Assembly: GCA_029941645.1 (NCBI GenBank)
Contig: JAPYSZ010000044.1
Coordinates: 1,480-8,052, forward strand
Reading direction: 5' to 3'
Length of the DNA stretch: 6,573 bases
DNA from: Candidatus Poseidoniia archaeon
GTDB taxonomy: Archaea > Thermoplasmatota > Poseidoniia > MGIII > CG-Epi1
Position 1 is the first letter of the stretch; each line of letters begins with the position of its first letter. A program made the position numbers and the translations under genes. Positions 1 to 6,409 of this stretch are shown one piece after another. The notes beneath the pieces were generated by a model. It ran no database searches. It was given only the letters and a program-made list of their open reading frames with translations, and had not been told where the DNA came from.

Positions 1-150
1 TACATCTGTCTTTTCTTCTTTCGGTACTGATTCTTTTACATCAGAATCTTCATTTGGAATTGAATCTGATTCTAAGTCTGAACCACAGATGGCACAAGAG
101 TCTTCACTATCTTCTTCCTCCTCGTATTGACAGACTGGGCAGACCTTCAT
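1..150 (-). CDS. Partial acidic protein with N-terminal zinc ribbon (runs off left edge)
   Basis: Reading the minus strand from the ATG at 150 gives 50 open codons up to the window edge, so only the N-terminus is present. It begins MKVCPVC and has a second CAIC pair at residues 19-22. The pattern CxxC-x(11)-CxxC (Cys4, Cys7, Cys19, Cys22) is a classic zinc-ribbon knuckle pair that should hold one zinc ion. After it the chain is rich in Glu, Asp and Ser and looks disordered (about residues 24-50), probably a linker to a domain outside the window. Short N-terminal zinc ribbons followed by an acidic linker are common in archaeal proteins of many functions, including membrane proteins, so no function can be assigned. 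It is divergent from the long coiled-coil gene. A TATA-like stretch about 27 bases upstream supports this start. The reading frame is well supported; the product's role is unknown. Confidence 0.72.
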   Translation of the reverse strand, partial: MKVCPVCQYEEEEDSEDSCAICGSDLESDSIPNEDSDVKESVPKEEKTDV

Positions 151-172
151 TGACAGTTGACAGAATGATGGT

Positions 173-180
173 GTTAAAAT
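173..180 (-). promoter_or_regulatory. Putative TATA box for the zinc-ribbon gene
   Basis: On the minus strand this reads ATTTTAAC, centred about 27 bases upstream of the ATG at 150. That is the spacing expected for an archaeal TATA box driving a leaderless transcript. The match to the consensus is moderate, and AT-rich words are common in this genome, so it is tentative. Confidence 0.35.
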
Positions 181-240
181 GTTAACTGAAAAAATAATGA
201 TTGAAAAAACATAATTTATTCAGCTGAGAAAAAGCTAAAC

Positions 241-248
241 TTTAAATA
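241..248 (+). promoter_or_regulatory. Putative TATA box for the coiled-coil/Gre-like gene
   Basis: TTTAAATA is close to the archaeal TATA consensus and is preceded by a purine-rich stretch that could serve as BRE. Its centre is about 29 bases upstream of the ATG at 274, so transcription would begin at or just before that ATG. This supports the ATG at 274 over the GTG at 253, which would lie upstream of the RNA start. A weaker AT-rich alternative at about 211-220 would instead place the GGAGGTGA element at 249-256 inside a short leader. Confidence 0.5.
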
Positions 249-273
249 GGAGGTGAAACAAAAACCAATCCCT

Positions 274-2655
274 ATGAAAGAAGAGCTACAGCAGATACAA
301 GCGGTTGCCGTTGTCACATTTCTTTGTGTCCTAATTGCAATACATAGTGGCGGTGAATATGGTGAGTGGTTTGAAATAAGTGGAACAAGACAGGATATAT
401 TCGATCCTGCAAATCCCGATAATGGTACTGCCTATTACAGTTTTGAGTACAGCTATCATACAGATCATTATACTTATTTTGATACTGATGCTGGGGAAAC
501 GGAAAGAAAGAATTATGACAGTACAGCTTGCGAATCTTGTGTTGAGAAAGCAAGTGCAATCCAAGCTGTGAAAAGATTAGCATATGGGACTGCAATTTTG
601 GCACTTGGCGTTGCATATATGGCCCATGATTCAATTAAAACCCTACATAATAAAAATTTAAGAAAGGCCTTAACCAATCTAAAATATTCTGCAATTTTGG
701 TTCTAATTCTGGGTATACTAACAACGTCCATGTACTATATGTCATGGACAGATGCACTTCTAAAAGATGAAGTTGGAATTAACACTCAATTAGGTGAAGA
801 AGAGGTTCTTGGTTGTATAGCAAACAGCTTAACATTTTATGGTGGTGAAGGATGTCTTGAATACGTAAGTTCTAATGAACAGGGCGAAGCAGATTTACTT
901 AGTGCACGGATAAATCCAATAAGTTGGGGGCCTGGGATTGGATTCTTTGTTATTGTATTGGGTAGTATGATTACAGGAGGAGGTACACTTTATATCTTAG
1001 GAAATATTGATGAAGAATGGCAAGCCATTCTAAAGAAACAAGATTTGATTGAACGTCAGCAAAAGATACAAGATGGTGAAGTTGATAAGAGTAAGGGTTT
1101 ACTCCAAGAATTTGAAGATACTGAAGAAAAACTAAGAGATGCTGAGAAAAGCATAAATGATGTTAGAACAACAGCAAGTGGAATTGATTATGAAGGTATT
1201 GATGATTTAGATGGTGAATTGGATAGATTAACTGCATTAAACCAAAGTGTAGAAACGTTAAACAATTCATTAGAAAGTAAGCTGAAGACTGCAAGACTTG
1301 CTACCTCTGAAGTGGAAAAGAGAGCTAGAATGGCTGAAAAGGAGTTAAATGAGGATTTAGCGGCAAAATCGAACCTCGAAAAAGAAATTGATGATTTAAG
1401 AGGAAAACACGAAAACGACATGAGACTCAGTGATCGAATGACCCGAGAAATTAGTTCTTTAAGAAAAATGAGTGAGGATGCTGACGAAAGGTCTTTGAAA
1501 GCTGAAAAGAAATTGAAAGTAGAAAAACCAGATACAATAAATGCCCTAGAGTCCTATGATTCGGTAAAAGCTGCATACGATAAAACGGTCGAAGAAAAAA
1601 ATAATCTTGAAAAAGAAATTATGGAATACGAACAAAGTACATTAGAAGCAAATGAAAGAGAAAAATCGGCAGATGTAGAAAGGAAAGAAGCAGCTCAAAG
1701 AAGAAAAGATTTAGACAGGGAGATGAAACTTATGGACAAAAATAAAAAACGAATTAATGATAAATTTACAACCCTTGCAGCAGATATCGAAAAAGCAAAA
1801 AAGGATTTAGCCAATTCAAGAGAAAAGGCTGCAGTCACTTTGAGTGAACTAGATTTGGAAAGAGAAACTATTGTGGAATTACAACAAGAGACCGAAAAAC
1901 ACAGATCTAAAGAAGGGGAAATTGTGGAATTAACGAATTCATTGAAAGAACTCCAAGAACAGGTAAACGAACAAAAGACATCGAATAAAGGAATCGAAAC
2001 AGATCTTAAAGCTGAGACCGATCGTAAAAAGAGAACAAAAGATGAGTTCAATTCTCTAGAGAAAGCATCTGAACAAGTAAGTAAAGTAATGAAAAGTCTG
2101 AAGAAGCAATTTGATTCAGCAAAAAGTGAATTAAATATAGTTATTGATGAAAGAAATAAGGCTGAGAGAGTATTAGAATCTGAAAAAACAGAGCATGAAA
2201 GGTTAAAGGAGGATTTAGAATTCTTGCAGAGTAATACTATTGGAAGTGAAGAAGATACCGAGAGAAAAATAAAGGCAATGAACATAGAGATTCCAAAATC
2301 TCAAGAAGAAGCTAGAGAAATGACAGAAGAAGCTGATGCATTATCAGGAGATAATCAAGACTTAGAGGCTAAGATTAAGGAAGCAAGATTAGGAAGCATT
2401 AATGCTGCCGTTACTGAAGAAAAAGAAGATAAAACGGAATCGTCAGTTGGGGCTACAATAGGAACCAGTTTAATCGTTAAAAATTTAGCAAAGGAAACGG
2501 AACATAATTTCCAATTAGTCAATCCAGATCAAGCAGATCCTAAAACGGGTAAATTACCACTTACTAACCCAATAGCAAAAGCTTTAGAGGGTGCAAAAGA
2601 AGGGGATGAAGTTAGTGTAGGCCCTAATACTTTCAAAGTTATTAAATTAAATTAA
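274..2655 (+). CDS. Four-helix membrane protein with long coiled coil and GreA/GreB-like C-terminal domain
   Basis: The product is about 793 aa counted from the ATG at 274. Predicted membrane helices lie near residues 9-23, 101-117, 138-156 and 219-242. The basic loop between helices 2 and 3 (KNLRKALTNLK region) points inward, and two acidic loops point outward, each with a cysteine pair (C86/C89 and C181/C194). Residues about 248-708 are almost continuous Glu/Lys-rich heptad sequence, a cytoplasmic coiled coil with breaks near glycines 303-314 and Pro419. Residues 726-791 match the FKBP-like C-terminal domain of GreA/GreB: GTSLIVKNL, then LVNPDQAD, NPIAKAL, EGDEVSV and a final FKVIKL, all in the family's order. 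The N-terminal Gre hairpin with its acidic tip is not recognisable, so transcript cleavage is not expected. The GTG at 253 (800 aa) is an alternative start. I infer a membrane-attached rod carrying a domain related to polymerase-binding ones; function unknown. No ATPase head or chemoreceptor signalling tip is visible. Confidence 0.88.
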   Translation: MKEELQQIQAVAVVTFLCVLIAIHSGGEYGEWFEISGTRQDIFDPANPDNGTAYYSFEYSYHTDHYTYFDTDAGETERKNYDSTACESCVEKASAIQAVKRLAYGTAILALGVAYMAHDSIKTLHNKNLRKALTNLKYSAILVLILGILTTSMYYMSWTDALLKDEVGINTQLGEEEVLGCIANSLTFYGGEGCLEYVSSNEQGEADLLSARINPISWGPGIGFFVIVLGSMITGGGTLYILGNIDEEWQAILKKQDLIERQQKIQDGEVDKSKGLLQEFEDTEEKLRDAEKSINDVRTTASGIDYEGIDDLDGELDRLTALNQSVETLNNSLESKLKTARLATSEVEKRARMAEKELNEDLAAKSNLEKEIDDLRGKHENDMRLSDRMTREISSLRKMSEDADERSLKAEKKLKVEKPDTINALESYDSVKAAYDKTVEEKNNLEKEIMEYEQSTLEANEREKSADVERKEAAQRRKDLDREMKLMDKNKKRINDKFTTLAADIEKAKKDLANSREKAAVTLSELDLERETIVELQQETEKHRSKEGEIVELTNSLKELQEQVNEQKTSNKGIETDLKAETDRKKRTKDEFNSLEKASEQVSKVMKSLKKQFDSAKSELNIVIDERNKAERVLESEKTEHERLKEDLEFLQSNTIGSEEDTERKIKAMNIEIPKSQEEAREMTEEADALSGDNQDLEAKIKEARLGSINAAVTEEKEDKTESSVGATIGTSLIVKNLAKETEHNFQLVNPDQADPKTGKLPLTNPIAKALEGAKEGDEVSVGPNTFKVIKLN

Positions 2656-2660
2656 TTTTT
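2652..2660 (+). terminator. Possible T-run terminator after the coiled-coil gene
   Basis: The stop codon at 2653-2655 is followed directly by five T residues, with further T-rich sequence (ATTTCTTT) about ten bases on. Archaeal termination often needs only an oligo-T run on the non-template strand, so RNA could end here before the next promoter near 2739. The run is short, which keeps confidence low. Confidence 0.3.
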
Positions 2661-2738
2661 ACTTACACCAATTTCTTTAATATTGGGGAAATATGCCAGA
2701 ACAACTACTGGCCCAATCATAAACTCTAATAAAGAGAC

Positions 2739-2747
2739 TAAAATATA
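2739..2747 (+). promoter_or_regulatory. Putative TATA box for the M3 peptidase operon
   Basis: TAAAATATA is centred about 25 bases upstream of the ATG at 2768, with a purine-rich AAAGAGAC just before it that fits a BRE. There is no Shine-Dalgarno-like sequence ahead of the ATG, which fits a leaderless transcript. It lies in the 112-base gap after the coiled-coil gene, so the three downstream genes probably have their own promoter. Confidence 0.55.
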
Positions 2748-2767
2748 GCCACCGCTTATAGTGTTAA

Positions 2768-4474
2768 ATGGTCTTAGAACTTCCCAAGAACAGCAAAGAA
2801 ATGCAGGATTGGAAATGGAACAATTACGAACCTTTCTTTGATTATTTGCTCAATCAAGAATTAAGTGAAGGTAATATAGATAGTTGGATGAAGTATTGGT
2901 CTGATTTCAGCGAATTAATCGGAGAGGTTGGAACGGATGTTTATGTTTCTACAACTGTAGATACAACTGATGAAGATGCAAAAAAGAGATTTCACACATT
3001 TCTGGAAGATATTAGTGAAAATACTAGCTCTAAAGATCAATTATTGAAAGAAAAGTTGCTTGAAACTGGTATCGTACCTGAAAATTTTGACATTCCTTTG
3101 AGAGCAATAAAGAGCGAAGTAGACCAGTTCTGTAAAGAAAATCTGCCCCTAATGACCAAAGACAGTAAATTGTCAAAAGAATATGATGCTATTATTGGAG
3201 CGCAGACCGTTGAATGGGAAGGTGAAGAAGTAACTATTACTCAATTATCTCCAGTTCTTCTTGAAACGGACCGTGAAAAGAGAGAGAAAGCATGGAGATT
3301 GGCTGCAGAAAGAAGATTAGAAGATCGAGATGAAATAAACAAGATTTGGCAAAAGATATTAGAAATAAGAATTAACATTGCTAAAAACGCAGATTATGAT
3401 AATTATAGATCATGGAGGTGGGAATATCTCAAAAGGTTTGACTATACTCCAGAAGATTGCTTAAACTTTCATTCCGGAATAGAAAAAGTTGTTAAACCGT
3501 TTGTAAGTAAATTAATCAAAGAACGCAAAGAACAACTTGGTTTAGATGTTTTAAAACCATGGGACTTAAGCGTAGATCCATTCAACAGAGATCCATTGAC
3601 TCCCTTCAAAGATGCTTCGGAATTAGAGGAAAAGTGTCACAATATCTTTGAGGCTGTAGATGTTGATTTGGGAAATCATTTTAGTATAATGCGAGATCAA
3701 AAGTTGCTTGATCTGGCTAATAGAAAAGGGAAGGCACCTGGAGGATACTGTACTGAATATTATCATCGTAGATTGCCTTTTATTTTTATGAATGCAGTAG
3801 GCACACATAGTGATGTTCAGACTATGTTGCATGAAGGAGGGCATGCATTTCATGTATTTGAATCGAATCAACTACCTTATGCTTCACAAAGAGAAGTAGG
3901 AATGGAATTCGCAGAAGTCGCATCAATGTCCATGGAACTACTGGCCGCACCTTATATTACTGAAAACCACGGCGGATTTTATAACTCTAATGATGCTAAT
4001 AGAGCTCGAATTGAACATCTAGAAAAATCAATCATGTTTTGGCCCTATATGGCTGTAGTAGATGGATTTCAGCATTGGGCATATACAAATCCGGAAGACG
4101 CTATAAATCCTGCAAACTGTGATGCACAATGGACAAAACTTTGGAAAAGATTCCAGACTTTTGATGACTTAGATTCTACGGAATTCGAGGATATTATCGC
4201 AACGGGTTGGCATAATAAATTACATCTATTCCATGTTCCCTTTTACTATATAGAATATGGCATGGCACAATTAGGAGCTATACAAGTTTGGGGAAATGCA
4301 CTAAAGAATCAGAAAAAAGCTGTGGAAAAGTACAGATATGCTCTTAGTTTGGGAGGAAATGCAACACTTCCTGAACTTTTTGAAGCAGCAGGTACTAAAT
4401 TTGCATTTGATGAAGAAATGCTAACTTATGCAGTAAACTTAATAGATAGTCAAATAAAGGAATTAAATCAATGA
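2768..4474 (+). CDS. M3-family oligoendopeptidase (PepF-like zinc metallopeptidase)
   Basis: A 568-aa protein of typical length for the M3 oligoendopeptidase family. These cytoplasmic zinc enzymes cut short peptides inside a closed cavity. The zinc site is visible as HEGGH at residues 355-359 (ligands His355 and His359, catalytic Glu356), followed 28 residues after the first histidine by FAEVAS, whose Glu383 should be the third ligand. Near the C-terminus, HVPFYYIEYG (489-498) matches the His/Tyr-rich stretch that contacts substrate in this family. The N-terminal 300 residues are helical and carry no signal peptide or membrane segment, so the enzyme should be cytosolic and recycle peptides. 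It is the first gene of a three-gene unit; its TGA overlaps the next ATG by four bases. Family assignment is firm; exact substrate range is not readable. I give no symbol because M3 subfamilies are hard to separate by eye. Confidence 0.93.
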   Translation: MVLELPKNSKEMQDWKWNNYEPFFDYLLNQELSEGNIDSWMKYWSDFSELIGEVGTDVYVSTTVDTTDEDAKKRFHTFLEDISENTSSKDQLLKEKLLETGIVPENFDIPLRAIKSEVDQFCKENLPLMTKDSKLSKEYDAIIGAQTVEWEGEEVTITQLSPVLLETDREKREKAWRLAAERRLEDRDEINKIWQKILEIRINIAKNADYDNYRSWRWEYLKRFDYTPEDCLNFHSGIEKVVKPFVSKLIKERKEQLGLDVLKPWDLSVDPFNRDPLTPFKDASELEEKCHNIFEAVDVDLGNHFSIMRDQKLLDLANRKGKAPGGYCTEYYHRRLPFIFMNAVGTHSDVQTMLHEGGHAFHVFESNQLPYASQREVGMEFAEVASMSMELLAAPYITENHGGFYNSNDANRARIEHLEKSIMFWPYMAVVDGFQHWAYTNPEDAINPANCDAQWTKLWKRFQTFDDLDSTEFEDIIATGWHNKLHLFHVPFYYIEYGMAQLGAIQVWGNALKNQKKAVEKYRYALSLGGNATLPELFEAAGTKFAFDEEMLTYAVNLIDSQIKELNQ

Positions 4475-4938
4475 GTGGAAAATCTGTACAAGAGGAATAT
4501 GCTCCCAATTCAATATGTTTTGGATGTGGACCCTCAAATAAAGAAGGTTTGCAAATTAAATCCTATCGAACTGAGAATGGCTTAGAAATGGAATTTGAAT
4601 GTGAAGAAAAACACCAAGCTTTTCCAGGTGTAATAAATGGAGGACTAATCGGTTCTTTAATTGATTGTCACGGTAACTGGACTGCGGCTATCGCTATAAT
4701 GGATAAGAATGGATTTGATGCGCCACAGTGTACTGTAACGGCCCAATATGAAGTGAAATTAAAGAGACCAACACCATTTGGTTCAAAACTTATGTTAAAA
4801 AGTAGGGTATTAGGGCTACAAAATGACAGAGCTGAAGTAATTATAGAGCTCAAAGCAGAGGGTAAAACCTGTGCAACTGGTAGAGGGCTGTTTGTTGCAG
4901 TTACAGAAGGGCATCCAGCCTACCATCGTTGGCATTAA
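4471..4938 (+). CDS. PaaI-like hotdog-fold thioesterase
   Basis: A 155-aa protein with the marks of the 4HBT/PaaI hotdog thioesterase superfamily, whose members hydrolyse acyl-CoA or related thioesters. The N-terminal CFGCGPSNKEGL (16-27) is the cysteine-containing lead-in found in a subgroup of these proteins. The core is HQAFPGVINGGLIGSLID (48-65): the GVxNGG turn opens the central hotdog helix, and Asp65 sits where the catalytic acid usually lies. Strands rich in Val/Leu follow (VTAQYEVKLKRP, then SRVLGLQ and AEVIIELKAEG). Length and lack of membrane segments fit a cytosolic enzyme working as a dimer or tetramer. Its ATG overlaps the peptidase TGA (ATGA), and AAAGGA lies about nine bases upstream, so translation is probably coupled. 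The acyl substrate cannot be predicted, and the link to a peptidase is unexplained. Confidence 0.88.
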   Translation: MSGKSVQEEYAPNSICFGCGPSNKEGLQIKSYRTENGLEMEFECEEKHQAFPGVINGGLIGSLIDCHGNWTAAIAIMDKNGFDAPQCTVTAQYEVKLKRPTPFGSKLMLKSRVLGLQNDRAEVIIELKAEGKTCATGRGLFVAVTEGHPAYHRWH

Positions 4939-5297
4939 TGGATATTGAGGAGTTGTGGAATAAAGCCCTCGAAGAACATAACTCAGGTGATTATCATGAG
5001 GCTCATGAGATTTTTGAGGATTTGTGGTTAGAATTGGATGATAGACAAGAGAAAGATATTGTGCAAACCTTAGCACAAGCAGATGCATTAGCAGTTCATA
5101 TTAAATCAGGAAATATGCAAGCTGCCCAGAGATTAATGAGACAGTTACCTGAATTAATTCAGACGTTACCTCTAGAATACAAGGGAACTGGTCTCATTGA
5201 AATTAAAAAGTGGATAGAAACTATGATTGCAGCTATACCTTTAGCAGGGGAACCTGTTGAAATTAGTAGTAATAAGAATCCACCAAAACTAGTTTAG
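4938..5297 (+). CDS. DUF309 family protein
   Basis: A 119-aa helical protein that carries the DUF309 signature GDYHEAHEIFEDLW at residues 17-30, followed by a second helix (VQTLAQADALAVHIKSGNM, 42-60) and a third (AQRLMRQLPEL). The EAHExxEDLW motif with its closely placed His and acidic residues is the conserved core of the family; the biochemical role is not established to my knowledge. No membrane segment or signal peptide is present. I start it at the ATG at 4938, which shares one base with the thioesterase TAA (TAATG), a re-initiation arrangement; a TTG at 4929 would add three residues and is less likely. It is the last gene of the peptidase unit. Its 3' end overlaps the convergent tyrosyl-tRNA synthetase gene by nine bases. 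Confidence 0.85.
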   Translation: MDIEELWNKALEEHNSGDYHEAHEIFEDLWLELDDRQEKDIVQTLAQADALAVHIKSGNMQAAQRLMRQLPELIQTLPLEYKGTGLIEIKKWIETMIAAIPLAGEPVEISSNKNPPKLV

Positions 5298-6311
5298 TGC
5301 CGAACTTAAAATCTCGTAGGGTCCTGAATCAGTTTCACAAGCTTCTTGCATAGGTAGTACTACATCATAGAACGCAGAAGCAGTTCCATTTTTCAGGTCC
5401 AGTGGATGCAAGGACCCTGAAAGATAGGCAGTTTCAAGATCTTTATAAGAGTCAAAATCAAGATTTCCACCAAATTTCTCTGGCCTTTCAATTACTATGT
5501 TTCCGAGAGCCGGGTCAAGTAAATATTCCCACAGATCAAGTATCGGATTTGCTTCCCTTTCTAAAGGGCAATAAGCTTTCGATATTTTCTTCATCAAAGT
5601 TTTCTTATTATCGTGGACAAGTAAAGCTCCCGAGGGTTTAGATTTTGACATTTTACCGTCTGTATCCATCCTACCAGGTCCGGATAACGAGCCTAACAAA
5701 GGAGTGTGTAGAGCAATGGGCTTAGATAATTTCAACTTGTCTGCAGCATCTCTGGCTAACATATGTGCATGACGTTGATCCATACCACCTAAAGCTAAAT
5801 CCACATCTAATGCATAGATGTCTGTAGCTTGCATTGCCGGATAGAAAAATTTAGACATATCTTTGTCTCCATCTTCTTCACCACGACCCATTATAGACAA
5901 AGCTCTACGCATTCTTTTGAGGCTACTAACTTTTGAAACCCTCAGAACCATTTCCCAGTATCCTTCACCTTTGACTAGCTCACTAGCAGTTTTGAGTTGA
6001 ATACCAGGGCAAAATACTGAAAACATCTGTCTTTGATATTCTACACCAGCTTTAAGATTCTCCCAGTCCCCCCCTAATTTATCATTGATATAACCATGCC
6101 AGTCAGCCAAAAGAATAGTTACCTGAAAACCAGAGTCAATAAGATCTCGGCATTTTAGCATAGGTACCAAAGAACCAGCATGAAGTAACCCTGAGGGTTC
6201 AAAACCAACATATGCTTTAGGTGTATCTTTGGATAACAATAATGAATCTAACTCATCCTCAGTCACACATTCAGTAACTCCCCGTAATATGCGAGCCTTA
6301 CGGTCTACCAT
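5289..6311 (-). CDS. tyrS: Tyrosyl-tRNA synthetase, archaeal type
   Basis: A 340-aa class I aminoacyl-tRNA synthetase that charges tRNA-Tyr with tyrosine in the cytoplasm. AYVGFEPSG (33-41) carries the tyrosine-binding Tyr34. The HIGH-equivalent motif is HAGS (44-47). The tyrosine pocket is in FYPAMQATDIYALDVD (156-171), with Tyr157, Gln161 and Asp164 at the positions of Tyr151, Gln155 and Asp158 of the Methanocaldococcus enzyme, and Gln179 follows in GGMDQR. The class I signature loop is KMSKS (220-224). The C-terminal part ends with RPEKFGG (276-282) and LHPLDLKN (301-308), both typical of archaeal TyrRS. There is no S4 domain as in bacterial enzymes, and the length is close to that of the archaeal family with a slightly longer tail. 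It is monocistronic as far as visible. The TyrRS assignment over TrpRS rests on the pocket residues and GGMDQR. Confidence 0.96.
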   Translation of the reverse strand: MVDRKARILRGVTECVTEDELDSLLLSKDTPKAYVGFEPSGLLHAGSLVPMLKCRDLIDSGFQVTILLADWHGYINDKLGGDWENLKAGVEYQRQMFSVFCPGIQLKTASELVKGEGYWEMVLRVSKVSSLKRMRRALSIMGRGEEDGDKDMSKFFYPAMQATDIYALDVDLALGGMDQRHAHMLARDAADKLKLSKPIALHTPLLGSLSGPGRMDTDGKMSKSKPSGALLVHDNKKTLMKKISKAYCPLEREANPILDLWEYLLDPALGNIVIERPEKFGGNLDFDSYKDLETAYLSGSLHPLDLKNGTASAFYDVVLPMQEACETDSGPYEILSSALN

Positions 6312-6331
6312 AATTACAAGGAAACAAGCCT

Positions 6332-6339
6332 GTAGATAA
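6332..6339 (-). promoter_or_regulatory. Possible weak TATA box for tyrS
   Basis: Read on the minus strand this is TTATCTAC, centred about 25 bases upstream of the tyrS ATG at 6311, the spacing expected for a leaderless archaeal promoter. It matches the TATA consensus only partly. No Shine-Dalgarno-like sequence precedes the ATG, which is consistent with a leaderless message. Confidence 0.3.
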
Positions 6340-6371
6340 CCGCTTTGGTTTCCAAATAGGGTACCATAAAA

Positions 6372-6381
6372 TTATTTAAAT
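6372..6381 (+). promoter_or_regulatory. Putative TATA box for the right-edge gene
   Basis: TTATTTAAAT is a good archaeal TATA candidate centred about 33 bases upstream of the ATG at 6410. That would give a leader of only a few bases. It argues against the in-frame ATGs at 6380 and 6395, which overlap the box or lie too close to it to be transcribed from it. Confidence 0.45.
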
Positions 6382-6409
6382 GTGGCCAGTTAGCATGTTA
6401 GAGTTAAAA

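Noticed and set aside
151..163. TGACAG direct repeat, two copies one base apart, as an operator
   Set aside because: Two six-base copies are too short to support a regulatory site, and no further copies appear elsewhere in the divergent region.
253..273. GTG at 253 as start of the coiled-coil/Gre-like protein
   Set aside because: The GTG lies within the SD-like element itself and only a few bases after the TATA box, so it would probably not be in the transcript. The ATG at 274 fits the promoter spacing better.
1695..2285. Long open frame on the minus strand, 196 codons, inside the coiled-coil gene
   Set aside because: It is the mirror of Glu/Lys-rich codons, giving a Ser/Phe/Leu-rich product with no family resemblance and no promoter; the plus-strand frame is clearly the real one.
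1015..2397. SMC, myosin-like or chemoreceptor identity for the coiled coil
   Set aside because: There is no Walker A/B or signature motif for an ATPase head, and no conserved chemoreceptor hairpin-tip sequence. Low-complexity Glu/Lys similarity alone is not evidence of kinship.
2449..2646. Functional GreA-type transcript cleavage by this protein
   Set aside because: The Gre N-terminal hairpin with its acidic tip residues is not recognisable next to the C-terminal domain, so only the domain likeness is claimed.
2668..2686. CCAAT/ATTGG inverted repeat as an intrinsic terminator hairpin
   Set aside because: The stem is only five base pairs around a nine-base loop, is not followed by a T-run, and is expected by chance in AT-rich sequence.
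4929..4937. TTG at 4929 as start of the DUF309 gene
   Set aside because: It adds only three residues. The ATG at 4938 overlaps the preceding stop as TAATG, a common coupling arrangement.
5402..5641. Plus-strand open frame inside tyrS
   Set aside because: It lies entirely opposite well-conserved TyrRS sequence and has no family resemblance or promoter.
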